In this document: positions 1 to 12,184 of the stretch, piece after piece
Numbering within the stretch: position 1 is the first letter of the stretch
Layout: the number at the start of each line of letters is the position of its first letter
NCBI RefSeq assembly: GCF_013368755.1
Contig: NC_049562.1
Span: 3,782,001 to 3,846,000 of the forward strand
DNA from: Talaromyces rugulosus
Taxonomy: Eukaryota > Ascomycota > Eurotiomycetes > Eurotiales > Trichocomaceae
Reading direction: 5' to 3'
DNA length: 64,000 nt
The notes under the pieces: generated by a model
The model's database searches: none
The model's input: only the letters and a program-made list of their open reading frames with translations
Told to the model about the DNA's origin: nothing
Translations under genes and position numbers: made by a program

Positions 1-611
1 TCCACGAAGCTCTTGAAAGCCCTGTAGCTCATACCCAAGAAATGATATGAGACGATGACAACGTCCCACTTCTCAGAGAGGAGAGTCTGGGCGGTTTTTG
101 TATTGTCTTCAAGAACCAAGACTTTAGGCTCATGCCCCTAATGCACCATAGCTTCAGTATATGAAAACAAATAATAAGATATTATTTTGACATACCCGTC
201 TATACACTTGTGCAATTTTTGTGGGCCCATTGCATTTTGCAGGAAGCAGGGCACACGACCAGGGAAAATTCACCTGGATCGCTTCTGGCCAGTCCCATCG
301 CAAGGATAGCTAGAAATGTTTTTCCCAACCCCATTTCGTCGCAACATATGCCCCCTCGAAAGATTGAATGGCAGAGGTACTGCAGTTGTGCAGCACCTCG
401 CCGCTGGTGATAAATTTGTCAGCGATGATGACATCTGGGGCATTTTGTAGGCTGTTCTGGAATGAAATATCCATATATTAGTATTTTAACATAGGCTTAG
501 CAAGAAGGAATCACTCACGATAAGAGGGACCCATTCCTCTCCAACGTATTACTGCGTATAGCAGCGAGCACCATTGTACTGGATGAACCCTATTTCAAGA
601 GATGGCTCCAT
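1..611 (-). pseudogene. Broken SNF2-family helicase gene (partial)
   Basis: The minus strand encodes the start of a SNF2/Rad5-Rad16-type ATPase. The Walker A region reads CDEMGLGKT around 300-345 and is followed by SLVVCPASCKMQWAHK, the motif Ia region. Three exon-like blocks are visible: 611 to 519, 456 to 196 and 137 to the window edge, with introns 457-518 and 138-195 that have good GT-AG ends. The last block reads PKVLVLEDNTKTAQTLLSEK then WDVVIVSYHFLG, as in such helicases. The frame is broken at least three times: an in-frame TAA near 560, a frame change between about 375 and 415, and an extra A in an A-run near 223. These lesions argue for a dead copy. The gene continues beyond position 1, so its full length is unknown. 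Confidence 0.65.
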
Positions 612-1115
612 GCCAACTTTTCGCTATTGGTAGTGAAATTACATTCATAGTTTCTCTAGAACGCGTATGATACTTAGTAATTACATGATCAAAAGGGAGG
701 GAAAGAGGCTAAGAAGTAACATACTAATGCGCTTGAGGCTTGTTCTCTTGATTGTTCCTCTACTTCGGTCTCCACGGCAGGCTTAGACAGATTGTTACAA
801 TTATAAAGTGGAATCTTATACGTCCATACTTCAAGCATAAGAGAAAACATTGAAAGACATGGGCGTTTTATATAACATTTGAAACGTCATGGATATGAAT
901 AGAGGAACTAGGAGTTCAATTTTAGTAGAATTGGTGTCCGGTATACCCTATAAAAATGCCACTGCGTTTTATTAAGTATAATTTATTTCTTGTCAACTAG
1001 TAAAGTCGTCAAAAGACACAAAATCTCAATTCCCCGACTGTTTATACAAGGAGCGGGTTCATGTTAAGACACTTGGTATGGAAATAATCTTTGCCGTAAA
1101 ACATAAAACATCCCG
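612..1115. other. Intergenic, AT-rich
   Basis: No open reading frame of interest and no RNA gene is recognisable. Base composition is AT-rich, as in the rest of the first 6.8 kb. It separates the two minus-strand genes on either side. Confidence 0.5.
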
Positions 1116-1877
1116 TCAGTAATTCCCCTTTGAAGGCGGACTATCGTAATGTATTATTCTCAACTCAAACCGCGGCTTCCACCTAGGCTTATCAGCATGC
1201 TGATCCTCTTGATGCTCATGAAGTTCAATCTTGACCACAATCTCCTTATTCTCCCGACTCAAGGCCCCATACCAACAATCATGCGTATACGGAGGCAACG
1301 ACGCGCCAGTCGGAAAACTGATGGTCAACTCTTCCAGCCCCGAAAACCGGGTTCGAAGATATCTCCAATACGCAAACTCTTTCCAACACCCGCGTGACAT
1401 ATGCAAAAACCGTACTTTGTGAGAGTTTTCTCCGGGCAGAAGAACAGACATCAGATAATCCATGTCTATATTTGCATCCGGTCCACCGATCAGGAAACAA
1501 TCATTTTCAAAATTGAGGTTCGCCGGGGAGGAACATTTTTCAGTTATAAAGCATTTTTGATATTTTCTCAGTGCCACTGCGCGCGACTCGTGGCATACGG
1601 AGAGACAAGGCGGGGGCGGGGGTGCGTCGACAAAGACTTCGCTGTCGAGTTCGCTGGTGTTGGTCGTGTAAGAAACTACGATGAGACGAGATTCGGAAAC
1701 TGCAAAGTTCCAGATGATCAAACGCAGCTCGACAGGAAGACTGGAGAAGAGTGTAAAAGTGTTGAGCGCAAGCGATGGAATCGTTGGCGACGACAAGTCT
1801 TGAAGGCCTAATACTTTGGTTGCTGAGGATCGAGTAAATATGAGGCCAGATAAATCGTCTTTTATATTTTGTAGCAT
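1116..1877 (-). CDS. 2EXR domain-containing protein
   Basis: Single-exon gene of 253 residues. Residues about 42-60 read FTLFSSLPVELRLIIWNFAV, the signature opening of the fungal 2EXR domain (F-x-L-P-x-E-[IL]-R-x-x-[IV]-W). The next conserved block is LSVCHESRAVALRKYQKCF at about 92-110, which is also typical of the family. 2EXR proteins are abundant in Pezizomycotina and resemble F-box-like or heterokaryon-associated proteins, but their biochemical role is unknown. The length fits the family (about 200-350 residues). The start is the first in-frame ATG. The gene stands alone between AT-rich spacers. Confidence 0.8.
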   Translation of the reverse strand: MLQNIKDDLSGLIFTRSSATKVLGLQDLSSPTIPSLALNTFTLFSSLPVELRLIIWNFAVSESRLIVVSYTTNTSELDSEVFVDAPPPPPCLSVCHESRAVALRKYQKCFITEKCSSPANLNFENDCFLIGGPDANIDMDYLMSVLLPGENSHKVRFLHMSRGCWKEFAYWRYLRTRFSGLEELTISFPTGASLPPYTHDCWYGALSRENKEIVVKIELHEHQEDQHADKPRWKPRFELRIIHYDSPPSKGNY

Positions 1878-3206
1878 TTTTCATTTGCATTTGCACTTGC
1901 GTTTCTTTGACTGGAGCTGTACAAAGTACAAAGTGAAGATCAGATCTAGATCGTTATTTGTATCTATCCCCGCTTGGGTCCCGCAACACGTCAACCACTA
2001 CTAAAGATCCCCCACCATCATGTCAATGATTGGCTTTAGAATGCATGAATATATTCAAGAGAAAGGAGAGAGAAAAAGAATGAGAGAAATTACACATGTC
2101 CACTGGTATATTTAGTAACACATGCAAAAAATATCTACATGCCCCCTATCAATTTGTTGGTGTGTGATGTTGATGTAACAAACAGTGATATCCGCTATAT
2201 TCAAGATTTATAACCTGGGATTTGTTGTGGCTAAAACAGAACAAAGACTTTTATAAGTTGCGAATGGATTTATTTGTGGTGTGTGGGTTGATATCAAACA
2301 ATCGGGTCTAAAACTGAAAAATTTGCAGGTCTGGTGATACCACATGTAAACCCTGTAGTAGAGCTTCTGCCTATCCACTGGGTGGTATTGGATATCTGAA
2401 GCAAACGAAATTCCTTGAAAGTTTTGTTATGAGTGTCAGTAACAAAGAAAAACGGCATTATCCAGCTCAATATTTTGATTCCTGACTCCGTGGCGGTGGT
2501 CCCTTTTTTGTATACCAGTATTGATTATATAGAAGATGCTACTTCCAGGGTGCTTCAATGTTATATATCGTATACACTTCATTTCAATTTCACTTCCAGG
2601 GGGGATCAAACATTGAACTAGATTCCCCAACGCCTTGAATGTTGAGCATCAGAGAGCTTTTCAACGACTATCTTCATCAGTCTTCAGCGAATAAAATATC
2701 TTCCTACTGTCACGACACAGGCTCTGGTACATGTAGATGACCACCGGACTCCCTCTAGCGGCCTGAGGCATCAACCCATAGCGATAGCGGTGCCAGATCT
2801 GGGGACACCCTCGAGCGGGGATAGAAGGGGAATAGGCCCGCCCACAGAGCTTGGTTATTTATTGTGCAAGTGACCTCGGGAGTCTTCCCCTTTTTTTTTT
2901 TTTTTTTTTCCCTTCCTCATATTAGTTTATTCGAGATAACGTGCTCCACAACCGTCACACCTACCGTTCTTGAACCTATCAGACTCGAATTTCTTATTGG
3001 TTCCATTCTTCACAATCTAAAATGGATGTGCAAACCAATAAACGAACTTTTCCGATCTTTTAAGAGCGTACTCGAGTCACTATTCAACGAATTAGGTGGT
3101 TCTCAATGCATAATACTTGGGTACCAGTCATGGAATGATGAAAAGATTCTTCAGTTGATAAACAAGCATACATACTCCAGAAAAAGTATAAGTGCTTTTG
3201 AATCAG
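1878..3206. other. Intergenic, AT-rich, with a poly-T run
   Basis: No convincing gene. The small open frames here have no recognisable domain and low-complexity translation. A T-homopolymer of about 20 nt lies at 2891-2910. The stretch around 2700-2850 is more GC-rich and contains no identified feature. Confidence 0.4.
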
Positions 3207-3839
3207 GAGGCCGCCCCAACCTTTGCACAACTGCTCGAATTACCCTGGGCTCGTACGTCGGACCTAGGAACGTATGGGAAATTGGTGTTTACGAGTAAAG
3301 AGGAAGCAAAAGTTCATTACGCTTTTTCGCGTATAATACGGTTGGGTCCCAAGTAGGTATGGTTTGGTGGAAGCTAAAGCAATCTCGATAATTGTCGAGT
3401 CTATGTTTGCATAACCCAGGGAGTCAGAAAGCCAAAATAGCCGCAATGACACCAGATGAAAAAGCAGCATATAATGCCAAGAGAGCAGAAGATATGCGAC
3501 GACTGCGAGCTAAGTGGCACAGCGAAAATCCCAAGTCCAAACACGGATAAGGATAGGCACCGGAGTGAAAGGCGTCAAGTGCAACGAAAGCTGGCAGGTG
3601 GGCCCGACTCAAAACGCATAGCTATGCTTCAACAGCGAGTCCAGAGAGCCAGATATATGGTAGCGACGTTGGTGGAAGCAAATGCATCTGAGGATGAGAT
3701 ACACGACGCCCTTGTCAAACTCACCGTTGCTTCAGTCGAGCGCTTGAAGGACGCCATGAGACAGCAAAAGCTTCATGACAAGTGCTCGTGGGTTTCACCA
3801 AATTTTTGGGAGTTAGCGAAGGAACATAGAAAGTGTTGA
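3207..3839 (+). pseudogene. Decayed hypothetical gene
   Basis: Three coding-like pieces lie on the plus strand in different frames. 3207-3353 reads EAAPTFAQLLELPWARTSD followed by GTYGKLVFTSKEEAKVHYAF. 3446-3550 reads MTPDEKAAYNAKRAEDMRR and stops. 3540-3839 continues as a charged helical sequence (RHRSERRQVQRKLAG, then VERLKDAMRQQKLHDK). A possible intron with donor GTAGGT at 3353 and an acceptor near 3423 would join the first two. The third needs a frameshift near 3540, because no intron of legal length fits there. I do not recognise the family. It is either a decayed gene or a chance series of open frames. Confidence 0.35.
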
Positions 3840-4531
3840 CATATCCGCCTTAGGCCAACCTGCGGTCATATGGAAGCAAACCAAGAAAACAGTTTTTATT
3901 AGCGAATTGTACATAAACCCTGTACCTATTTTTATGTATAACTAGTTAATTCAGCTATTTCCCTACTAAGTAAAGCTGTATCATGCGATCTAGAGCCTCA
4001 ATATCTAACCTGCTTCGTCCAATGAGACAGAAAGGTCGAGCCGGATGACATATTACTTCCTTTTTATTACGCTCTGGAGCCCACTAGTAACGTTTGAAGA
4101 GAGTGGGTTAGGGCTTACGGTTAGAACCCTATCGAGTTAGGTGATTGTTATAGATTTAAGAACTAAAAAGTCATTAAATTCAAAACTGGGTGCAATTCCA
4201 ACTTATCTGATAACACAATAAATAATCTGAGCCAGTTTTGGGGTTTCGAAAGCGTTTTTGTAAGCAACCCCCGCAGTGGAAACAACAATCAACAAATTCC
4301 AATCCATTGCGACAATAAACAGCCGGCTTAAACTCCATAGACCTTGAGTACACGCCTAGATTCACGCTCGGAAGAGAAATCAGTTATCGTTTTTGAATGG
4401 AAGAGTGGTGGGTAATGTACATAAGCTATCTTGTTGCGCATTGGAAGTCTGGATATAATTGATGTTGTGTATTATCTGAGCTATTCTTTAACATTGACTG
4501 TTCTACGTCCCGTAATTAAGTTTCAAATATG
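3840..4531. other. Intergenic
   Basis: AT-rich spacer with no recognisable gene. It ends at the TA target dinucleotide of the transposon. Confidence 0.4.
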
Positions 4532-4533
4532 TA

Positions 4534-4580
4534 ACGTATTTTATAACCCCCGTCGGCCACATAAGCCATCTCGGCCACCC
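4534..4580 (+). repeat. Left terminal inverted repeat of the Fot1/pogo element
   Basis: This stretch is the exact reverse complement of 6363-6409. It is flanked on the outside by TA (4532-4533). Confidence 0.95.
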
Positions 4581-4640
4581 CCTCAATTTTCTCCCACTTT
4601 CCACCCTACACATATTTGAAAATCGCACCAACACAGTAAT

Positions 4641-6290
4641 ATGCCTCGGAATGCTGCAAAAAATCCCTTAAACGATGAGGGTAGACTTTAGCTTGCTGTA
4701 AATGCGTTAAAAAAAGGCCAAATCACTAGTGTGTGCGAAGCGGCGCGTCTTTTCAACGTTCTAAGATTGATGTTTTAAGATAGATATAGCGGTCGCTTTC
4801 AATGCTCATATAAGCGCGCTTATAACACTAAATTATCAGAAACTGAGGAAATATCGCTTCGCGAGTGGATTATTTCTATGGATAAGCGTGGCTGCCCCGT
4901 CAGGTCCTCGATGGTAGAGCTTATGGCTAATTGCTTGCTTGCTAAACGCAATTCTATTAACTCACCACCTACCGTTGGTAAATACTGGGTGAGCAATTAT
5001 TTAAGACGCCAGTAAAACCTTAAGACTTGTTACATTTATAAATATAACTATAAGCGCGCTTTATACAAGGATCTAATAATTATAAATAGCTTTTTTGATA
5101 ATCTTACACGCGCTTTTACCGAGTATAGGATTATTGAAGATGATATTTAGAATTTTGATAAGACCGGGTTTGTTATAGGGATTATTTTTACTGCAAAAGT
5201 TGTATATAGCTTTGATTATAAAAAAAAACCTTGTCTGGTGTAGTCTAGGAATTAGAAATAGATCACAGCTGTAGAATATATAAGTGTGTGTGGAATCGCA
5301 TTATCCTTATTTATTATATTAAAGTCAGTTAATAAGCTACTTGACTAGTATAATTTACTCTACTTACTTCCTAATTAGTTAATCACTAAATTGCTAAATA
5401 ATTGGATGTCTAATAAACTTGGGATTAAATAGCTTTAAAAGATTTTTAACCCTTATACAAGATTAATTATAACTAGAAAGTACTGTATACTGGTTTTTAA
5501 TAGCTATAATAGTTATCTTATACCTTTATTCAACCAGTACTACACCTAGAATGACATTATTTCTATATGCATACCGCTACACTCGTCTTATCTACTTTAG
5601 CTGCTTGATATAGGTGTTTTTACAGTTCTCAAACAATTATATAGATATACGGTCGAAAACCAGATGCGCTGCAGCGTCAACCATATCAATAAAAACGATT
5701 TTTTAACAATATATTCGGAAATTTAAGATAAAGCCTATTCTATATAAAATATTAAAAGCAGCTTTGCAGCAACTGGCATTTCTCTATTCAACCTAGAACA
5801 TGTACTATCGAAGCTTGACATTCAATTATAAATATCTACCCTCCCTAGTATAGCCTATTCTAGTGTAAATTGATCCCCAAAAACACTAAAAAATATTAAA
5901 AATTTAGCCTGCTAGGTGAGGATGATAGATTGATTTATAAGACAATGTTTTATTAATTTAAATTCACCTATTAGGCGCACATTAAATTAGTTAATAAAAG
6001 AATACTCTTTAGCGATGAATTCTGCTATTATTCTAATATAAGAAAACTATAATCTATAAGCAGCGAACCATTACTAGAAGTAAAAATATACAATAAGAGA
6101 TCATCTAATTAACTAATTAAGGATTTTGACGGTCTCTGAGGATCATAAAATCGCTGTAACAGTGTTAATAGCCTAGAAAGCTCTACAACTTCCTAATCCA
6201 GAAATAGCTTCGGGGGCACACAGACGCGTACCGCGGACCTGTTCTAATTATAAACAAATTAGGCATATTCGCACGTACTGTCCGAACAAT
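4641..6290 (+). pseudogene. Degenerate pogo/Fot1 transposase
   Basis: From the ATG at 4641 one frame still reads as a pogo-type transposase interrupted by stops. The N-terminus has a CENP-B-like HTH: ALKKGQITSVCEAARLFNV, then DRYSGR. A second HTH half follows (LSETEEISLREWIISMDKRG, then PPTVGKYWVSNYLRR). NFDKTGFVIGII near 5150-5190 corresponds to the first catalytic Asp block (usually DETGF). Near 6200-6290 the remnant CSNYKQIRHIRTYCP looks like the C-terminal Cys-rich knuckle seen in some fungal copies. Several stops sit where Gln would be expected (CAG or CAA to TAG or TAA), for example just after NDEGRL. No functional protein can be made. Confidence 0.85.
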
Positions 6291-6362
6291 TTGACATAGA
6301 AATTATATAGTAATTCTGATTATTTATTCCATTTTTGTCGATATAATAATTTTTTGTGGGGC

Positions 6363-6409
6363 GGGTGGCCGAGATGGCTTATGTGGCCGACGGGGGTTAT
6401 AAAATACGT
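6363..6409 (-). repeat. Right terminal inverted repeat of the Fot1/pogo element
   Basis: This stretch is the exact reverse complement of 4534-4580. It is followed by the TA duplication at 6410-6411. Confidence 0.95.
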
Positions 6410-6411
6410 TA

Positions 6412-6840
6412 TGGATTCCGACGTAGACTATCGAACACTAGAAAATAAATGTGCTGAAGACATCTAGAGTATTATTGCTGAGGTCTGGTCTATGTAGTTC
6501 CATCATCATAGATGCATTGTCTTTCAAAAGCAGCTACACAACGAAAAAGACTGGAAGTCGGTGGTTTTATTCTTGTCTAGTCGTTCCCATACTTAAGCTA
6601 TTCTGCCAGGATATTACCCAGTTTGGTTAGTGCCGGACGCTACTCACCGCCTTCGCGTACTCAACTTCCGGATATAGTAACTATACGAGATTTCGAGAAA
6701 CGGAGGAATCTTGAATTAAGTTCATGTAGGATTGATTAGCTACATAGCTCAAGTCTAATTCCATAAATCCATATTTTTTTATCATCAGAGGTTCATAGCA
6801 GCATCCTTTCATCCGTAAACTACCGATTTTGGTGGGTGCT
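6412..6840. other. Intergenic / tef1 3' region
   Basis: No gene is seen. The part adjoining 6841 should contain the tef1 3' untranslated region, because transcription runs leftward. No poly(A) signal can be pinned down. Confidence 0.4.
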
Positions 6841-8703
<1,863 letters not shown>

Positions 8704-9996
8704 GGTGAAGGTTGTTTTTTGAACTGATGTAGGTTCTTTTTGGAATTGCTCAGATACTACGGCCGGAATGCGTAGAGGTGCTGAGAAGAAGAGTTAGTGG
8801 CCAGGGGAAGAGAAGGAGGGAGAGAGTTTATACGCACTGAAGCTGACGAGAGAGAGAAGAGAAAAGAAAATATTGTGCGGGTGGGGGAGGGGAAAGTCTT
8901 ATATGGGATGGAGGGGCAAGCGAGAGGCAACCACGCCGCCCACAACAGGCGAGCCCCACCACGGTGGATGCAACTGCAGAGTTTGCACCTCCTGCTCTTG
9001 CTTTGTCTGTCTCTGTATATCTAGTAGTTGTCTACACGTGTCGTGTCGTGTCGACGGTGCATGCACATGTACATGTGCCCGCGGCGCTACGGGTTTCTTC
9101 TCTTCTCGTCGCTATTTGTGCCATTCGCATTCACCAGGGCCAGGCTTGATTATTCTCGACTATCTAGACACGTATTTGTTGGTATACTGCACACAGGCAG
9201 ATACATGCCCCTCAACCCCTCCGATGCCCGACCCACCGCGTCCAACACCACAACAACCACAACAACCACCGTCTCCAGAGACTATGATTATTCTTAGATA
9301 TGCTCGGGTTTTGCTGCAGGAGGACTGGGCAGCAATGATAAGAAATAACAATATCAAATAATCCACCTTTATCGGCTAGTTTACCGCGTCCGGAATGAGT
9401 CATGGCCCAATCCCAGGCCGCTATCTCCGGATGCTCAGTACGTCACATCACAGTTTTCCTTTGTGTGGCCCTTTTTTTTTTTAGTGCGTTGGAAAAAAAA
9501 TTTAAAAAAAAAGTCAGTGTCGTCAAAGACTCCAATAGCGCATCCTTAGTGGCGGCTACAGCCCACTCAATCTACCCATCTCGGAGGGGCAGCGGTTGAA
9601 AAATTCTTATAGCGCCGTTGCCACTGCAATGGCCCCTCTGTCGATCAGTTTTGTTGTTGTTTGGGAAGAAATTGCTCAAACTAGGCAATGCTACCTATTA
9701 ATTCACTCCTGCATACGATTCTTATTATTATTGTGATATGCGAGTCCGAGCGTTAGGCACTTGAAAAATTTTTAAGCTTGCAATTGTACGCGTCCTGCTG
9801 AATGCGGGGTATTTCGCAACGCTATGGAAAAAAACAAATAAAATAATGACTGATAGCAAATAGCAAATAAAAAAAAATAAATAATGAATAAAAAGTCAAG
9901 ACCATAATAGCAACTCTCAACGCCAGTGCTCAGTATCATATGCTCCGGGAATATTCCTCTGATTCGAATCATCTCAACTAACACCACCCAGAGCCC
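8704..9996. promoter_or_regulatory. tef1 promoter and 5' leader; rpc11 3' region
   Basis: About 1.3 kb separates the tef1 start from the stop of the next minus-strand gene. Next to the ATG the tef1-sense strand is pyrimidine-rich (about 8760-8880), typical of strongly expressed fungal genes, and holds the likely leader intron. Short A/T homopolymer runs lie at 9470-9510. No other gene is supported; the open frames here are low-complexity. Confidence 0.5.
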
Positions 9997-10588
9997 TCAG
10001 TCTCGCCAGGTCTTCTTGCACGTCGTACACTGTCCATGGATTAACCGTCAGCCAGTCTGAAAGACAGAGAGCAGATCAGAAATCTAATCAAATAGAAACT
10101 AACCTCCAAGAATGTAGTCATCGGCTCGTCCGCACTGCGAATTTGAAGCTGAAAGAAATACGCCCGATCGCCGTTGCACGTTTCCGACGGACATTGCGCT
10201 GTTTTGTCGAGTGTCAGCATATTCCGAGTCCTCGATGACTAGAGTGTATAGCAAAAACCCACCTTCCATGCTGTCTACATTTTCATGGCTCTTCTTCCCG
10301 CCAAAGACCGGCTCGACCTCCTTTTGCTTCAACGTTCGTTGTTCAAACCACTGCAGTCACTCAGCCTCTTCGTCCGTGTCAATCGTTTCCAAAAGCGACA
10401 AAGCTTACCGAAATGTCAATCGCGTATTGGTATGGGCATGCACGGCATTCGAAGCGATTCAGTCCACCGGCCGCCTCTCCTCGAGAAATCGTGAGCGCAT
10501 TGCTGCAGTTCGGACAGACTGGACCCGATTAGCTATAAGAATCTTGATTGTCAGACATAAAATGAGGCGACTTGCATGTCAACGGCAT
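9997..10588 (-). CDS. RPC11: DNA-directed RNA polymerase III subunit C11 (Rpc11/POLR3K)
   Basis: Small Pol III subunit needed for RNA cleavage, termination and re-initiation. Five exons: 10588-10576, 10518-10409, 10350-10263, 10198-10104 and 10029-9997, coding 112 residues (yeast Rpc11 has 110). The N-terminal zinc ribbon starts MPLTFCPNCSNALT and closes with FECRACPYQYAIDIS. The C-terminal TFIIS-like ribbon contains QIRSADEPMTTF, with the acidic hairpin used in transcript cleavage, then CTTCKKTWRD. Intron 1 (10575-10519) begins GCAAGT instead of GT; only this GC-AG splice yields the conserved LTFCPNC start. The other introns are GT-AG. Confidence 0.93.
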
Positions 10589-11230
10589 CTTGAATGAAAT
10601 AAAGCTTTGCCTTTGGAAATAGAAGTAAATGGTTCAGTTCAGCAGAAGAATGAAGCTCCGCAAGTTTTGAGAGCAGACATCCGCGTGCATCCATTGGTCG
10701 ATATGCCGCGCGCCAATAATATATGCAAGCCTTCTTACCGCCTTGCCGCTTACCGCCTCAGGCGCGGGGCATTATGTATGTACTAGTCTTGGCAGCGGGA
10801 ATTCTGTTTATCCGGATCCCGGCGCTATTCCTATCGCAGTAACCAAGCTATACCGTTTTGTGTTCACTGTTTCTGTTTTTGTATGCAGGGCACAACCGCT
10901 TGTACATTCAGCATTTCTCCCCCATTCTGCTTTAATTTCTTGTCTATCGCGCGTGATATTTTTCTCTCTTCTTCGCTAGGTTCTGCCATCCTCCCCTTGC
11001 TCTCGAGCCAAATCGTCGTGACTGCGGTTAAGCGTCCACCGGGCTCCCGCTTTCTCTAGCCCCTCCTCCGCATTTCAACTGTTTCCACCTGTGTTTGTCC
11101 AGGTGCCTCCTAGACAAGTTTCGACCTGGGGCTTTTTGTTGGGATTCAAAATTGCGCACTATTACGACCACTATTACGTCCATCAACACATCCACTCTCG
11201 GACCATCTTTGGAACTGAATTCAGGCAGCA
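10589..11230. promoter_or_regulatory. Divergent promoter between RPC11 and the ankyrin gene
   Basis: The 640-bp spacer separates a minus-strand and a plus-strand gene, so it must contain both promoters. No clear TATA box or factor site can be assigned by eye, and no extra gene is seen. Confidence 0.5.
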
Positions 11231-11884
11231 ATGGCAGACGACGAGGTAGGCAACCGTCAATAACTACAAACATGGACATACAAAATATGCTCACAAAATA
11301 CCCATGATCTAGGGCGCATCCCCGCGTGAACTGGTCGTTGAAGCATGCCGCCGCGACCAGCAGCACCTGATCGAGCAAGTGCTGGACGGCATGTCCGAGA
11401 AGACCAACGAAGAAGTCGCCGAGTTTTTCAACAGCGTCAAGGACGCTCTGGGGAATTACGCGCTGCATATTTGTGCTTTGTATGGCAGCTGTACGTGCTA
11501 TTCTACGGCCTCTCTTCGGCGCTATATGCATTATTGCGGTGTTAACATATTGCAGATGATGTCATGGACGCCCTCTTCGACATCCAATACTTTGAATGCG
11601 ACCCCGTAACGCGCGTTGACCAAGACACGCCATTGCACGTCGCCGTCCGCTACGCCAACGAAAAGGATCAAGAACTCGGTCTGGAAATGGTCTCGATGAT
11701 GTGCGAAGCCGGCTGCGATCCGCGAGTACGCAACAAATCCGGGCAGAAGCCGGTCGACCTGGTTTTTGGGGCTAATACAGAACTCAAGTCTGTGCTGCAA
11801 AAGGCAGAGTATGTCTTGAATGAGAATATACAAGAAGATGTGGATGGGGATGGGGGTGCGGGCAGTGCCAGCGATAGCGATTGA
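11231..11884 (+). CDS. Small cytosolic ankyrin-repeat protein (YCR051W-like)
   Basis: Three exons (11231-11245, 11313-11490, 11556-11884) encode 173 residues. The protein has about three ankyrin repeats: GNYALHICALYGS, then DTPLHVAVRYANEKDQELG, then AGCDPRVRNKSGQKPVDLV. A short acidic tail follows (EDVDGDGGAGSASDSD). Length and layout match the conserved fungal protein related to yeast YCR051W, whose function is unknown. The first exon holds only MADDE. Both introns are GT-AG with normal phase. The gene converges with the serine dehydratase gene. Confidence 0.88.
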
Positions 11885-12184
11885 AGAATTGGGGCGGGCT
11901 TGCACATAGTCAGAAGCACACGTTTGATATATCATCATGACTTTTACGATTCTGGCCAATTTCTTCTTTTGAAAATTCTAGACTTGCAAATCTAGAAGTG
12001 TTCGAGTGTTTATTATGGGTAAGAGAATGTTCGTACTGGTGACGACCTTCTCAAATAGATTTGATTATTCTACTTCTGTGCCGATCTAGGTTCATGGTAC
12101 AAGAGCCATCCAGTAACTAGTAGATGTATTATTCAGGGCATTTCCTTAGTAGATACAGAAAACAATCTTCTTCTATACCACGGG
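11885..12184. other. Convergent 3' spacer
   Basis: A 300-bp spacer between two genes that face each other. It should hold both 3' untranslated regions. No further feature is visible. Confidence 0.5.

Larger units (their letters stand above)
4534..6409 (+). mobile_element. Fot1/pogo-type (Tc1/mariner superfamily) DNA transposon, inactive
   Basis: A 1,876-bp element bounded by perfect 47-bp terminal inverted repeats (4534-4580 and 6363-6409) and a TA duplication (4532-4533 and 6410-6411). Size, TA target and repeat length match fungal Fot1/pogo elements. The repeats begin ACGTATTTTATAACCCCC and contain a GGCCAC/GGCCGA block. The interior is strongly AT-rich and its transposase frame is full of TAA/TAG stops, which fits C-to-T repeat-induced point mutation. 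It lies in a gene-poor segment and disrupts no recognisable gene. Confidence 0.92.

Noticed and set aside
2864..3298. 144-codon plus-strand frame
   Set aside because: It begins in a poly-T run (poly-Phe), and its C-terminal part overlaps the better protein-like frame at 3207-3353.
8873..9361. 162-codon plus-strand frame in the tef1 promoter
   Set aside because: Cys/Thr/Pro-rich low-complexity translation with no domain; it overlaps the tef1 leader on the other strand.
9640..9780. Possible second transposon remnant in AT-rich DNA near tef1
   Set aside because: No inverted repeats, target duplication or transposase-like frame could be found.
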